Shown piece by piece: positions 44,577-54,854 of a stretch of DNA of 64,000 nucleotides. Position numbers and translations under genes: made by a program. Position 1 is the stretch's first letter, and every line of letters starts with the position of its first letter. Below the pieces are notes generated by a model. That model saw only the letters and a program-made list of their open reading frames with translations. It made no database searches and was not told the DNA's origin. This DNA comes from Corynespora cassiicola. Taxonomy: Eukaryota > Ascomycota > Dothideomycetes > Pleosporales > Corynesporascaceae. The stretch lies in contig JAEUWY010000005.1 of assembly GCA_022059125.1 (NCBI GenBank), positions 248,001-312,000 on the forward strand. Direction: 5' to 3'.

Positions 44577-47111
44577 CTACCAATGCCTCGCCACAACCAA
44601 AACCCCCGCCTCCTTCACCCCCGCAAACAGCGCATGCACCTTCTTCCTCTTCAACCCCTCCCTCGGGCTCACATCCTCAATCGCATGCCGCCCATCCAAA
44701 TGCCGCAACAACATCGGCCAATGCGCCCTCACCTCCTCGTCCTCAAACTGCGCCCCAATCTTCTCTAGCCACCGTGCCTCCTCCGCATTTGCCTTTGTGG
44801 GGTTCAGGATCAGCGAGGGTGTGAAGGTCTGTGGGGAGGGGGGAGGCGAGGGCGGGTGTGAGGGCGAGGTTGGGCTTAGGGTGGGGGAGGTGTGGGTTTT
44901 GAGGTGCAGAGGGGAGGGGCGGTGGGGATGCGGGGCGCGGGGTTCGGGGCGGTGGTGGTGGTGGTGGTGAAGGGTGGTTTGCGGGGATGCTGGGCGGTGG
45001 ACTGCGGTTCTGGCGCTGGACGTGGATCCCGCGTCGCTGGAGGGGCGGGCGGGGGATCCGCGCCAGGTGCTCGACGAGGTTGTAGTGGTGGTGTTGGGAT
45101 TGGGCGTGCGCGGGCTGAGAATGGTGCTGCCGTCCATGGACGACTCGTTGTGGTGGTGATGGTGATGATGGTGATGGTCGTCGTGCAGGTTGTGGCGCGT
45201 GCTTCTGCGCAGCGGCGTGCCTGGGCGGTGGAGGCTCAGGTACGATGGAACACGGCGGTCAGAGAGCAGAGACTCGGTCAGAGAATCATTGTCCGAGACC
45301 TCACGGCGCGCTTTGGACGAGGCCTCGCGTTCCATTTCAGCCGCGACTTGGGCTTTGATCTCAGGCGAGACGCGGACCCATGCAAAAGTGCGGAGCTGCG
45401 TCACCCAGCCGCCACGCATCAACCAAGCAAGAATATCCATGTATGCGTCGCGATGCTCTATGGTAGGTATAAAGGTCCGGTAGGGACGAGGCGTACCCGA
45501 CAGCATGCTCAGGAACTTGGGCAGAGGAGGTAGAGTCGGAAAGCGGGTGGCATAGGCGGGAATGGCGGCCTGCAACGCCGACATGTCGGCATTGGGGGAG
45601 ACGATATATGTGTCTCTGGGGTGCAGAGGTGCAATCAGACGCGCCCGCCGCCAGTACACAAGATGGCGAGCAATGTACTCCATGTCCTGGGCGGCAATAT
45701 TGTGCTTGATGGATATCTTCTGGAGCGACTTTGTTGGCACAATGTTGCGAATGTAAAACGCAAGTGCAGTGGAGGGCCCCTTTGCATCGCCCTCGAGGTC
45801 TTTGATCAGTGTTTCCGCATCCTCCAACAGCAGAAGGGTTGCATGCTGGGTCATGGGCGCGTCGTTGTCATCTTCAATCACAACGTTCGAGGTCGTCAGC
45901 CAGAGACCGGGCATCTGAGGCTCCAGCGCACTTGGCAGGTATGGCGTCGAGTCTGCCTGTGGAATCTGGAACGACGTGTTGAATGTGGCGTCAAAGTGTA
46001 TGTGGGCAATCTTGTCATTGGAGATTGCATCAAAGAGAATGGCAATGGACTTGGCCAAGGGCGAGGCGTTGATAATCTTCCGCCAGGCACCCGTCAAAGT
46101 CTCCCCCGACTCCTTCGCCCGCTGCTTCATGTCGATGATCTTTTTGGATTCTTTCCATACGTATTGGAATCGGGCTTGCTCGTACTTGAGTGCCTTGGCA
46201 TACTTGCGGGTCACATGGTCATACATGTCCTTGACGCGCTGCTGGTACTCTAGGGCTGGAGGATTCAGTACGAAGACGACATTGAACATGGTCATGTCAG
46301 GGGTATCGTTTGTGGTCGACGTGCTGGGCGTGTCCGACCCAATATCGGAAGCCGTAACAGATGGGGCGGCCGACATCAACCCATGGCCATAGCCTGGCTC
46401 AAAGCCTTGGATGTACTCGAGCTCTTCGTCCTCGTCAGACTGGCTGATTGACAGATTGGCCAGCATGTCCCCCTCTTGCACTTTTTCCTCCGAGGTCCGC
46501 GTCTTCTTCTTTCGCCGCAGCTTCTTCCACAGCCCATCATCCCTTACAAACATGGGCGCGCCAACGAAGACTATACTCTCAACCCCCAACTCGAACCGTC
46601 TCTTGTTGAAGGCCTTGCCGGGACACAGAATCTTCTCCAGTGCATCCACCTTGAAACCCAGCACGGTGTCCCAGTCGTGGTCTCCGCCCATCTGCACGCC
46701 ATTGCTGGTGCCTTTTCCGCGCCCGTCGCTGTGGCTCCCATCCGCGTCTTCTTCATCTATGTTCTCTTGCCGGCCCCACGCGCTCCCCGTGCCGGCGCGA
46801 AACCTGTCGCGATCGCGGTGGCTTGCGCCTGTCCGACCCGACCCGCGGCCTCCGCTCGTACGGCTGGCGACCTCGCCATCGACATCGTCGTTCTCGTCGG
46901 TGCTGTCCCAGTCGCTGCTCGAGCTGTTGGAGTCGAGACTACCGGTGGACGTCGCGTTGCCGAACCATGCGGGCGACCGGGTGGCTGCAAGGGCAGCGGC
47001 CGAGGGCGATAGCGGCGGGTAGTGGAAGACGAGACGCGGGCCCAGGGTACGCGACTTGGTCACAAGGAGGATGGCGTGGAGGTTGGAGGCTGGCGGAAGC
47101 GGAAGCGCCAT
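44577..47111 (-). CDS. NPR3: Nitrogen permease regulator 3 homologue (SEACIT/GATOR1 subunit)
   Basis: Subunit of the SEACIT/GATOR1 complex that shuts off TORC1 on nitrogen starvation at the vacuole. One exon, 844 aa. It opens with a longin-like fold (SNLHAILLVTKSRTLGPRLVFHYPP), then an acidic Ser/Gly-rich insert, GVESIVFVGAPMFVRDDGLW, and MFNVVFVLNPPALEYQQRVKDMYDHVTRKYAKALKYEQ, which is diagnostic. LAFYIRNIVPTKSLQKISIKHN and a winged-helix C-terminus follow. A low-complexity insert includes a run of about ten His (near residue 650) and a second His cluster. The start is the first ATG and lacks an upstream alternative. Confidence 0.9.
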   Translation of the reverse strand: MALPLPPASNLHAILLVTKSRTLGPRLVFHYPPLSPSAAALAATRSPAWFGNATSTGSLDSNSSSSDWDSTDENDDVDGEVASRTSGGRGSGRTGASHRDRDRFRAGTGSAWGRQENIDEEDADGSHSDGRGKGTSNGVQMGGDHDWDTVLGFKVDALEKILCPGKAFNKRRFELGVESIVFVGAPMFVRDDGLWKKLRRKKKTRTSEEKVQEGDMLANLSISQSDEDEELEYIQGFEPGYGHGLMSAAPSVTASDIGSDTPSTSTTNDTPDMTMFNVVFVLNPPALEYQQRVKDMYDHVTRKYAKALKYEQARFQYVWKESKKIIDMKQRAKESGETLTGAWRKIINASPLAKSIAILFDAISNDKIAHIHFDATFNTSFQIPQADSTPYLPSALEPQMPGLWLTTSNVVIEDDNDAPMTQHATLLLLEDAETLIKDLEGDAKGPSTALAFYIRNIVPTKSLQKISIKHNIAAQDMEYIARHLVYWRRARLIAPLHPRDTYIVSPNADMSALQAAIPAYATRFPTLPPLPKFLSMLSGTPRPYRTFIPTIEHRDAYMDILAWLMRGGWVTQLRTFAWVRVSPEIKAQVAAEMEREASSKARREVSDNDSLTESLLSDRRVPSYLSLHRPGTPLRRSTRHNLHDDHHHHHHHHHNESSMDGSTILSPRTPNPNTTTTTSSSTWRGSPARPSSDAGSTSSARTAVHRPASPQTTLHHHHHHRPEPRAPHPHRPSPLHLKTHTSPTLSPTSPSHPPSPPPSPQTFTPSLILNPTKANAEEARWLEKIGAQFEDEEVRAHWPMLLRHLDGRHAIEDVSPREGLKRKKVHALFAGVKEAGVLVVARHW

Positions 47112-47864
47112 TCGCTGGGCACTGGGACGAGGCTTTGCGACAAAACTATGGCCAAGGGCGCAGGGCCGTTCTGTTCATGGCATGGCCTGAGGTTGAGCGG
47201 CGGGGAGCTCTCGGACATTTTTGGCCCAAGGTACCGAGGCCTGTCAGCTGGAAGATGCCGTTGGGACAAATTAGCGAACCCTGGGGCTCAACCTTTCCCT
47301 CCAATCTGCAGGCCATGGTTCAATTCCGTCGGACGGTCCCTCTTTCACGCGGCGGGAATGGAGCTAGGAACGCGTCCTCCGTCGTCGCCGATGCGGGTAC
47401 ACGCGCTACGTCAGTGATGCAGGCTACGGCCGCAGGAGGGCTAAGCGAACTCATGTCCCTTTGCAGGCAAAACAACACATGCTGCCCTGCTTGGAATCAA
47501 CACGGCTATGCGGCGCTGATCATCATGGCCTGGCGCAATTTCCTTTGTAAGGCCCGCCGTGAGGGCGTGAATGATGCCGTGGCTGACCCGTCTTAGCCAG
47601 CTCAGCCGCATGCGCCCAGTAAGGCCACCCAGCACTACCCTACTAAGCCTCCCAAGGGCCGAGCTCTTTGCAACGCCTCTCCGTGCATCCAAAGCTGTCT
47701 TTCCTTTTTGGGCGAATTGGATGGCCAAGCATCTATATAATTGTAGCTGCAGCTTCGGTTTTGCTGTACGTCACAGGCGGACAAGATGGGGGCCTATGTT
47801 GAATATAAACCATCTCGAGGACGGACTCGTCTCTCCGGAACACACTCACAGCACTTGATCAATC
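47112..47864. promoter_or_regulatory. Divergent promoter region NPR3 / TAP-like hydrolase
   Basis: These 753 bp lie between two divergent starts. A TATATAA at 47734-47740 sits about 125 bp upstream of the hydrolase start and is a likely TATA box. No gene is recognised. Confidence 0.55.
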
Positions 47865-49616
47865 ATGATTTCAAGACAGACGTGCTTTCTCCTTTTTTCT
47901 TCAAGTCTTGCCTGGGCTTTGCCTCGTCCCAGTGATGGACAAAATAGCACCACAACCTTGACCTGGGCTCCGTGTAACCTGGACTTTCCAGAGGAGCTTG
48001 CGGCAGCGGTAACTACACCGATTGACTGCGCCAACCTCGAGGTTCCACTGGATTACACCAGTCCTGAATCGAAAGAAACCATCCAGCTGCAACTCATCAG
48101 AGTCTCCGCCACACAAGAGCCGGCCAAGGGCAGCATCATCTTTAACCCAGGCGGACCAGGAGGTTCAGGGGTCGAAGAGATTGCCAGATATGGGCCAATG
48201 TATCGCGATGTGTTTGAAGGCCAATACAACATAATCGGGTTTGATACCAGGTAAGACGTGCTCTTCCCTTGCAAGCGTACCTTGTTCACGCCATTCTAGG
48301 GGAGTCGGCAAGACTATTCCATACACGTGCGGCGTTTTCAATGAACTCTCGAGTGCCGGCAGCCTTCAGCGAAGAGCAAACATTACAACCCTACCTCAGC
48401 AATCCGGGCATGATGTGTTCGAGTTTCTCGAATCCAAAGCCTGGAACGATACCCGCCTGTTTGCAGACGCATGCGGAGAAGCCCATCAAGATATCGGTCG
48501 CTTCGTTGGAACAGCATTTGTCGCCCGTGACCTACTTGCCATTGTCGATTCCCTCGGCGAAGACGGCCTTTTGCGATTCTGGGGCCGTTCCTACAGCACC
48601 ATTCTCGGCCAGACCTTTGCCGCAATGTTCCCGAATCGGGTTGGTCGCCTGCTGTTGGACAGCGTAGTCAAGGGCAGCGACTACAACGAAGGATCGTGGC
48701 AGACGGCCATCCGCGACACGGACAAGACCCTACTGAACGCCTTTGCAGAGTGCATCAAGGCGGGCCCAGAGTTCTGCCCGATAGCAAACCACTCTGGTCC
48801 TGCGACTACACCATCCGATCTGATGAACACGCTTAGTGAGGTTCTCGAAGAGCTGCTGGAAGACCCTGTCATCCTCCCTGACACCTATCCCCCTCCACCA
48901 GGCTGGCAGCCCGGCGGCATCCCGCTGTACCACGAAGTGAAGCGCATCATCTTCAACTTGCTCTACAACCCCACCAACCTCCCCACACTCTTCTTCATCC
49001 TGCCACAGGTCTTTGACCGCAACTTCACGTCCTGGACCGCCTCGGGGGCGGGCGACGCGCCCGCTCCCGCCGTCGACACCTGGAATCCGCAGAGAGCCAT
49101 TTCGCTCTTTGGAATCGCATGCTCGGATAGCACGTTCCGCGCTAAGAGCCCGGAGGACATGTATAATCTTGTCCAGGCGCAGGCAGGACAGGGCGTCTTT
49201 GCGGATACGGCGACGTCGACGCAGTTTTGGGGTTGTGCGCAGTGGCCGTTCCATGCTGCGGAAAGGTATGAGGGGAATTACCGCAATGTCAACACCAAGT
49301 ATCCCCTTATGATGGTGAATAATGTTAATGATCCGGTCACGCCGTTGAGTGTTGCGTGGGATGTTGCCTTTGGGTTCAAGGGGAGTAGGATGTTGATTCA
49401 GAATGGGCATGGGGTAAGTCTTGGGGTTCCTTCAAGAGGTTGGATGTGACTGACAATTTGCAGCATGGGGTTATGAATCACCGCTCTGAGTGTACGGTCA
49501 AGGCTATTCGCGAGTATTTTGACAGTGGCGTCTTGCCTGATTATGGCACGGTTTGCGAACCGGATAAAGCGGCTTATCAAGTGGCCTTGGACGCATTGAA
49601 TGCTACTATATTGTAG
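47865..49616 (+). CDS. Secreted alpha/beta hydrolase, TAP-like (tripeptidyl aminopeptidase type)
   Basis: Exons are 47865-48250, 48300-49413 and 49464-49616 (550 aa), with 49- and 50-nt introns (GTAAGA/TCTAG, GTAAGT/TGCAG). The signal peptide is MISRQTCFLLFSSSLAWALP. The oxyanion region NPGGPGGSG and GFDTRGVG are typical. The nucleophile elbow reads GRSYS around Ser226, where the family usually has GxSYG; the last Gly is Ser here. Asp473 lies in NDPVTP, and His in NGHGHG near residue 502, within the C-terminal TAP-like domain. Several sequons suggest glycosylation. Probable secreted peptidase or esterase; substrate unknown. It borders the AT-rich island to its right. Confidence 0.85.
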
Positions 49617-50369
49617 CATTGAAAGCAATTAAATACGGTATTCAATTAATTTCCGGCAAGATTGAGACACTAGTTTCATTTAAAGGTTAGTGTAAAGCAG
49701 CGAGCTAAGTACGTAATAGAGATATCTCTTAGTAGTCCGCCTAAGAAAGTTAACTAATATATAATAGAATGTTTTAGTTACTATTTTGCTAAATTTAACT
49801 CTTATTATTACTATTCTTTTTATTTATATTTACTATTTAGTTTTAGTTTAGTATAGCTAAGAAATTTTTTTGGATTATTTGTCTGGGCTGGCTATAGAAG
49901 CGTGATACGTCAGGATGTCGACTAGTAATATATAGAGAACCGCAGGTGAGATTTGAGTGACTAGGCGGAAATTTCCCTGGGAGGTTCTAGCGTGCCTTGA
50001 CGAGGTTGAAGACAGGTTTTGTTTTATTACTTTACTGTGGATTCTGATACAGGGGGTATTAAGGAGGCGCAAATCTTCACTATTTGCGGGCGCTTTTGAC
50101 AATGTAATATAATAAAAAATCTTCTGGAAATCTACAGTCTGTTCTATAGTTATATATTAACTTCGCATACCACAATGTCCGCTAATATTACTCTAGTAGT
50201 ATAAACGCTGATATGAATTTGTAAAAGTCTTAAAGAAATGACATGCAAATGCTTGAATTTGACACTGTGAAAAAGACGATATTTAACTCTCCATTAACAA
50301 CCTCAAAGAATTGAGCAGCGAGTAAGGTATGTTCATCCTAGTTGATGTGCCTAATTATATAACAAGCAT
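49617..50369. repeat. AT-rich, TpA-rich island (RIP-like relic)
   Basis: These 753 bp shift sharply from the surrounding composition: from about 49,650 to 49,870 and again near 50,100-50,350 the sequence is mostly A/T with many TA steps and TTTA/TATT words. No coding frame survives. This is how repeats mutated by RIP look in Pezizomycotina, though no parental element can be named. Confidence 0.6.
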
Positions 50370-51726
50370 TCACGCGGTTTGTACTTCAATCTCATTCGAA
50401 TGTGCACGTTCCAAGCTTCGGGATGGCTTCTCTCGTACTGCGTAGTTTTTATCCCGTGACCCCCCTGAGGTGACACTTGAGTTACTGCGGACCGAGAAGA
50501 TCTTCGATACGTTTTGGAAGAAAGTTTGCACGCAGGGAATTTTCGTACTGCTCGACAGTGTGGGGAGACATATGGCGCAAAGCCCGAACCCGGCCTCCAT
50601 AATCATGAAGTATGTAATGGCTGTCAGAATGTCTGTGAAGATATATTAACACCTGGAACATGCATCACCAGAAACTATTGCGATACGAACTTCTTGGTCC
50701 GACGTCTGGATTGCCCACAACTATTGAAGCATTAGCAATGTATGAGACAGTACAAACAGGCTTAATGCTCACCCAATTCTTTGGTAACATTCACCGCTTG
50801 TAGCAGAACCTCCAGTCGCACAGCAGACATCACAATAGTACTTGGAATGTCAGCGAGAGTTTTTCATGAAGTATTGGGGAGCTTACGCTGAACCGAGTAG
50901 GAAGACGAACGCTATGGCGACCTTCCGAGCGAGGCTTACTTGCAATCGTGCGACCTATACTTCAAGTCAGCAGTAATGATATGGATTGGAGGCGGGGATG
51001 CCTACAAAAGGCAAAGGATACAACACGATAAGCGCATCAGTCACCACGTCTGATATAGCAAATGACTGTTGCAGCATGTACATGTCAGTTGTGCATTTGA
51101 GGTAGTCGCCACCTCGGCTCCACAACCACTCCAGATGTGACAGATTTCTGCAGAATAAGAGGTTCGACACGGTGAAGGAGATGCTCCATATGACCGTGAT
51201 TACCATGAGCGACCATAAGATGGCCTCTGCTACTCTGTAGATACCCGTCCTGAAGGCTCTATGATAGAACGCAAGACAGTAGAGCTTGATGAACCCAAGG
51301 GTTGCGGCAAGAACGACGCAGCTGAACCAATAGTTCTAGTAACGCAGTTAGCCTCTATAAGTAGCCAGAGCCTTTGAGTATTTACCTTTCGATTGATGGT
51401 TAGCGTGCGGCTCTGATACTCGACGTAATTGAAGTTGTAATTCTCGTCCGAATAACCCAAAGACTTTGTCGCTACTCCATAGATGACAGCGGCTGATAGA
51501 CCGTACAGACAAATCTACGACGCAGTTGTGTCAACACGATATGTGTTAGTATGTTCGGCTTGTGCCTCACCAAGGCTGGTAGTGAAAGCCAGTCGTCCCA
51601 ACCACGTCGGCTGTAAGCTCGTCTAGTCGCAGAGCGGGCGCCGACAACAACAGTGCAGACGATGGGCCATATGATGCCAGCAGACCATAGATGTCCACGC
51701 TCGATATTGAGTGTTACGATGTCCAT
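50370..51726 (-). CDS. PTH11-like rhodopsin-fold integral membrane protein; 3' splicing unresolved
   Basis: Fungal seven-helix membrane protein of the PTH11/rhodopsin-domain group. Clear exons are 51571-51726 (start MDIVTLNIE), then from 51516 down with a further intron at GTAAATAC..TTACTAG and one at GTAGGCATC..AGTATAG, all frame-keeping. They give RGWDDWLSLPAL, ICLYGLSAAVIYGVATKSLGYS, NYWFSCVVLAATLGFIKLYCLAFYHR, IWSISFTVSNLLFC and FAISDVVTDALIVLYPLPF, which follow the family. The C-terminal part (MIMEAGFGLCAICLPTL, then a polar cytosolic tail to 50370) is also present, but the last one or two joins between about 50,750 and 50,610 do not connect in frame with good signals. The gene may be intact with an unusual intron, or decayed beside the AT-rich island. 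Confidence 0.68.
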
Positions 51727-52504
51727 ACTGTAAGCAAAGCAAAGATCTGATGAAGTGGTTTGCAGCCTAGACTGAAAATGCGTGCCTTGGGCACGGCTCG
51801 TGACCAGCACGAGGAGGTGAGTGAAATATGCGCCAACCTAAGCGCATCACGCTACAGGTGGTATGGTGTGGAAAGAATGGATGTGCGGGGCCCCTTTTTC
51901 AGTCGCTCAACCCAGAAGTCAGGTCAGACAGAAGGCAAACGCAGTACTTCATTTGTTACATGCGCTGCAGGCCACAATTTGGCACAGATTCAGTTGACCC
52001 GCACTGTTGGAGAGAGGAGCGGGATCTGATCTGACCCCCGGCTATGCATGGTGAGTGATGGGTTGTTGACAACTTGACTGGTGGAGATAACGAGCCCTGC
52101 TTACCACCCTTTTGGGAAGGTGTGCGCACAAGAAACGAGGGTCATGGTGGTTAGCATACTACGCCCCTCTGCAACTTCTCTATGGGTAGAAGATTATCAT
52201 CGGGCTTCTTTCCGGCCGTATTCGCTGCATTTTCTGTGATATGACGACTGGAGTTACCAAGCCGTCTATGCACTTTTGCTGTTGTACATCGCGCTCATAG
52301 TCTTGCGACGTCTCGTAACAACTGTAATCCCCACGTGAGCTGGAACGTTGGATACGGGATTTTGACGTGGGTACGTTGGAACCTGTGTCTCATTTATAGT
52401 GTAACGCCATGCCTGCAACTATTGTATAGAAACCTACAAGAGACCACCGAAACAATCTGCATACTGACGCAGATATTCTCCACGCAGGTAGATGGACAGA
52501 CGCG
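51727..52504. other. Intergenic region
   Basis: These 778 bp hold the promoter of the PTH11-like gene and the 3' flank of the hydrolase gene. Short frames on the plus strand have no motif. Confidence 0.5.
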
Positions 52505-53471
52505 TTACGTTTCGAGGAAATATTTGACCTGACTGAAGAACTTTTCCTTCTGTTCGACATGGGAAAAGTGTGCGGCGTTTTGAAACGTGACCCATTTGAT
52601 CTTGGGTATACGATCAAAGAAAGGCTGCATTGCGGCTTCTTGCACATACTCTTCCGATCCTCTTATTGGAATTGTCGATGCATTGATCTGGTGAAGGCGA
52701 GGTATAATTGTCCAGTTCTCTAGCGAGCCTGATGGATCGAGTGTCGAGGGGCCGAACCTGATATCATACTTAAAATCTGATTCATGTAACTTTTCTCAAT
52801 ATCTCGAACACTCACATAGTGCGGTGCATCTCAGATGTAGCCATTCGAGACAGTGCTGGGGCTATCTCCTCGACCGGAAACGGCTTGCTGAGACTTAAGT
52901 GGTTCTGGGCGAAGACAAGCATGGCGTTCTGGTACTCAGGGCTGGTGTATTCTTTACTCTCCAGCGCATGCCGCAAGGCTTCTTGCGCATCTTGAGGAAG
53001 GCCTTCCCGTACCTTGACTAACCCTTGGACATGGCTCTCCATACTCGCGGGCACGCCGTATAGTATCAGTCGCCGTAGGTTTCCTGCGCGCGATGGTTCA
53101 GATGCCCATTCAGTCGCCAACATACCACCCCATGAATGTCCGAGGATGTCCAGGGGGCGGTCTGCTAAGCCGAGGTGTTCAATGAGATTGCTGAGCTCCT
53201 TGCAGAGCAGTTCGGGGACCCAGAATCCTTTGTCTCCGTCTTTCTCTGGTAACAGAGTAGAGCTACCACAGCCCAGTTGGTCGTAAAAAATAACCAGGTC
53301 CGATAGAGTGTGTAATGAGAGCAGATATTCATGACCAGCTGCTGGTCCTCCGTGCAGAACAATCAATGGTGTTTTGGTAGAATCTTTCAGGTCGCCAAAG
53401 ACTTCGTACCACGTCTCGCACGGGGTCTCGATACCCTCGACAGCGAACGGAGCTTTGCCTTCGATTGCCAT
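52505..53471 (-). CDS. Proline iminopeptidase-like alpha/beta hydrolase (S33 family)
   Basis: Exons are 52816-53471 and 52505-52757 (302 aa); the 58-nt intron (GTGAGTG to TATCAG) joins MHRTM to FGPSTLDP in frame. The motifs are HGGPAAGHEYL at 40-50 (oxyanion HGGP), DQLGCGSS (the D-x-x-G-x-G-x-S strand of S33 enzymes) and the nucleophile Ser113 in GHSWGG. The last exon contains IPIRGSEEYV and the catalytic-His region NAAHFSHVEQKEKF. It has no signal peptide, so it is probably cytosolic. Relatives cleave N-terminal proline or small amides and often sit in secondary-metabolite clusters. Substrate is unknown. Confidence 0.86.
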
Positions 53472-54854
53472 GGTTGTTTGGGGTAGTTAATATCTGCCCG
53501 TCCGTGAGACGTACAATGGAACTGCTGGCTGTCAGAACAGATAGACGCCCACAACTCCCAGAGGCGGAGCAACAGGCACGTGGCTGTAAGAAGGCAAACT
53601 GCCAACTGCCCCGCCCTTCACCTCCATTATGACGCTAGCCGTTTTTCGTATTGCGCTTACCCTCTTCAGAGGAGTAACGGTTCCTTCATCCATATCACCT
53701 TGCAGGTGGTCACGCAGACAGCTTGCAGGGAAGTCAATACGCTTCGCTAACTAGGCAGACGGGAGCTTCCATGGCCCATGGGGCGTTTCGGGCTTACAAG
53801 CCTTACGCCGCAATGCCCAGCCATTGGCCCCGCTGAAGGCTCTCGGCAAATAAGTCATAAATGAACTGTACCAGACGTCTGGAACTCTATTTCGTTGCGG
53901 CCCCATTGTCTTTTTTGAATGATTCGTGCCTACAACTGAATGCGCCCTCAGATTGGCCGATAACAGATTCCCTGAGTACAACGTCCTGTGCATCATACGG
54001 GATCGCTCTCAGATATGCTTGTCCCACTCATGAAATTGCCTTCGCATGCGGAATGATTTCCAATAACTTCACCATACTAGAGTGTAATATTTGCTATATC
54101 GACAAACCGCACTCAACAGGCCAACAGTCCAGATCATCACCAACCTCTGTTCTACCCACCATTTCATCAACGAGATCCTTCTACTTACTGTCAGCGCTCT
54201 ATTAGCCAGACACCACGTCATATCCTCTCTCTTGCCGACTTATTAGCGTAGCATGTCGTAATACCACGCCTCTGCGGCGGCTTGAGCTCCTCTTCAGTTG
54301 TACTAAATGTTGGCTCCTGTCTCAGCAGGTTAAGTAGTTTAATGCCCTAATATCTATCTTCGCATAAATATACTCTTATCTAATACATTATTAATTCTAG
54401 AGTAATCGAATCTAGTCTTACTATGCGTGGACCTAGGCTAAAATAATAAGTTTGGCAGTAAAAGTACAAAAATTACACTTTTTACTAAAGCTATTGTTTA
54501 CCTTATTACTAAAAATATAAGCTAGTGTTTACTACTTAAATATAGTTTGAATACTATTTAGCGTGTTACTTATTGCAGCTTCTTTACTATACTATTAAAT
54601 ATAAAAACATAACTATATTTATTTATAATGTAAAGTCTGGCAACCCGCTTTACTATTATAACTTTATTAGCATTTAATTGAAAAATTAATTCAAGCAGCT
54701 ACTTGTTGTTTAGCTTTACTTGTAGCCTGTAGCACAGCTTTAACAGTTACCTCTCTGTAGTAAGCTTAGTAATATAAATTATTTTAATGCAGATCATCCT
54801 GGCGTGCGGCAAAGACTTGAAAAATTTTCAACTCTGTCGCGCGATGATTTAACC
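53472..54854. repeat. Intergenic region with a second AT-rich island
   Basis: The first part (53472-54300) is ordinary sequence without a recognised gene. From about 54,340 to 54,800 the sequence becomes very A/T-rich with dense TA steps, much like 49,617-50,350, and no frame is open. I read this as a RIP-like decayed repeat. It ends just upstream of the zinc-cluster regulator. Confidence 0.6.

Noticed and set aside
49617..54850. Transposon genes within the AT-rich islands
   Set aside because: No transposase, reverse transcriptase or terminal repeat could be recognised, so only composition is reported.
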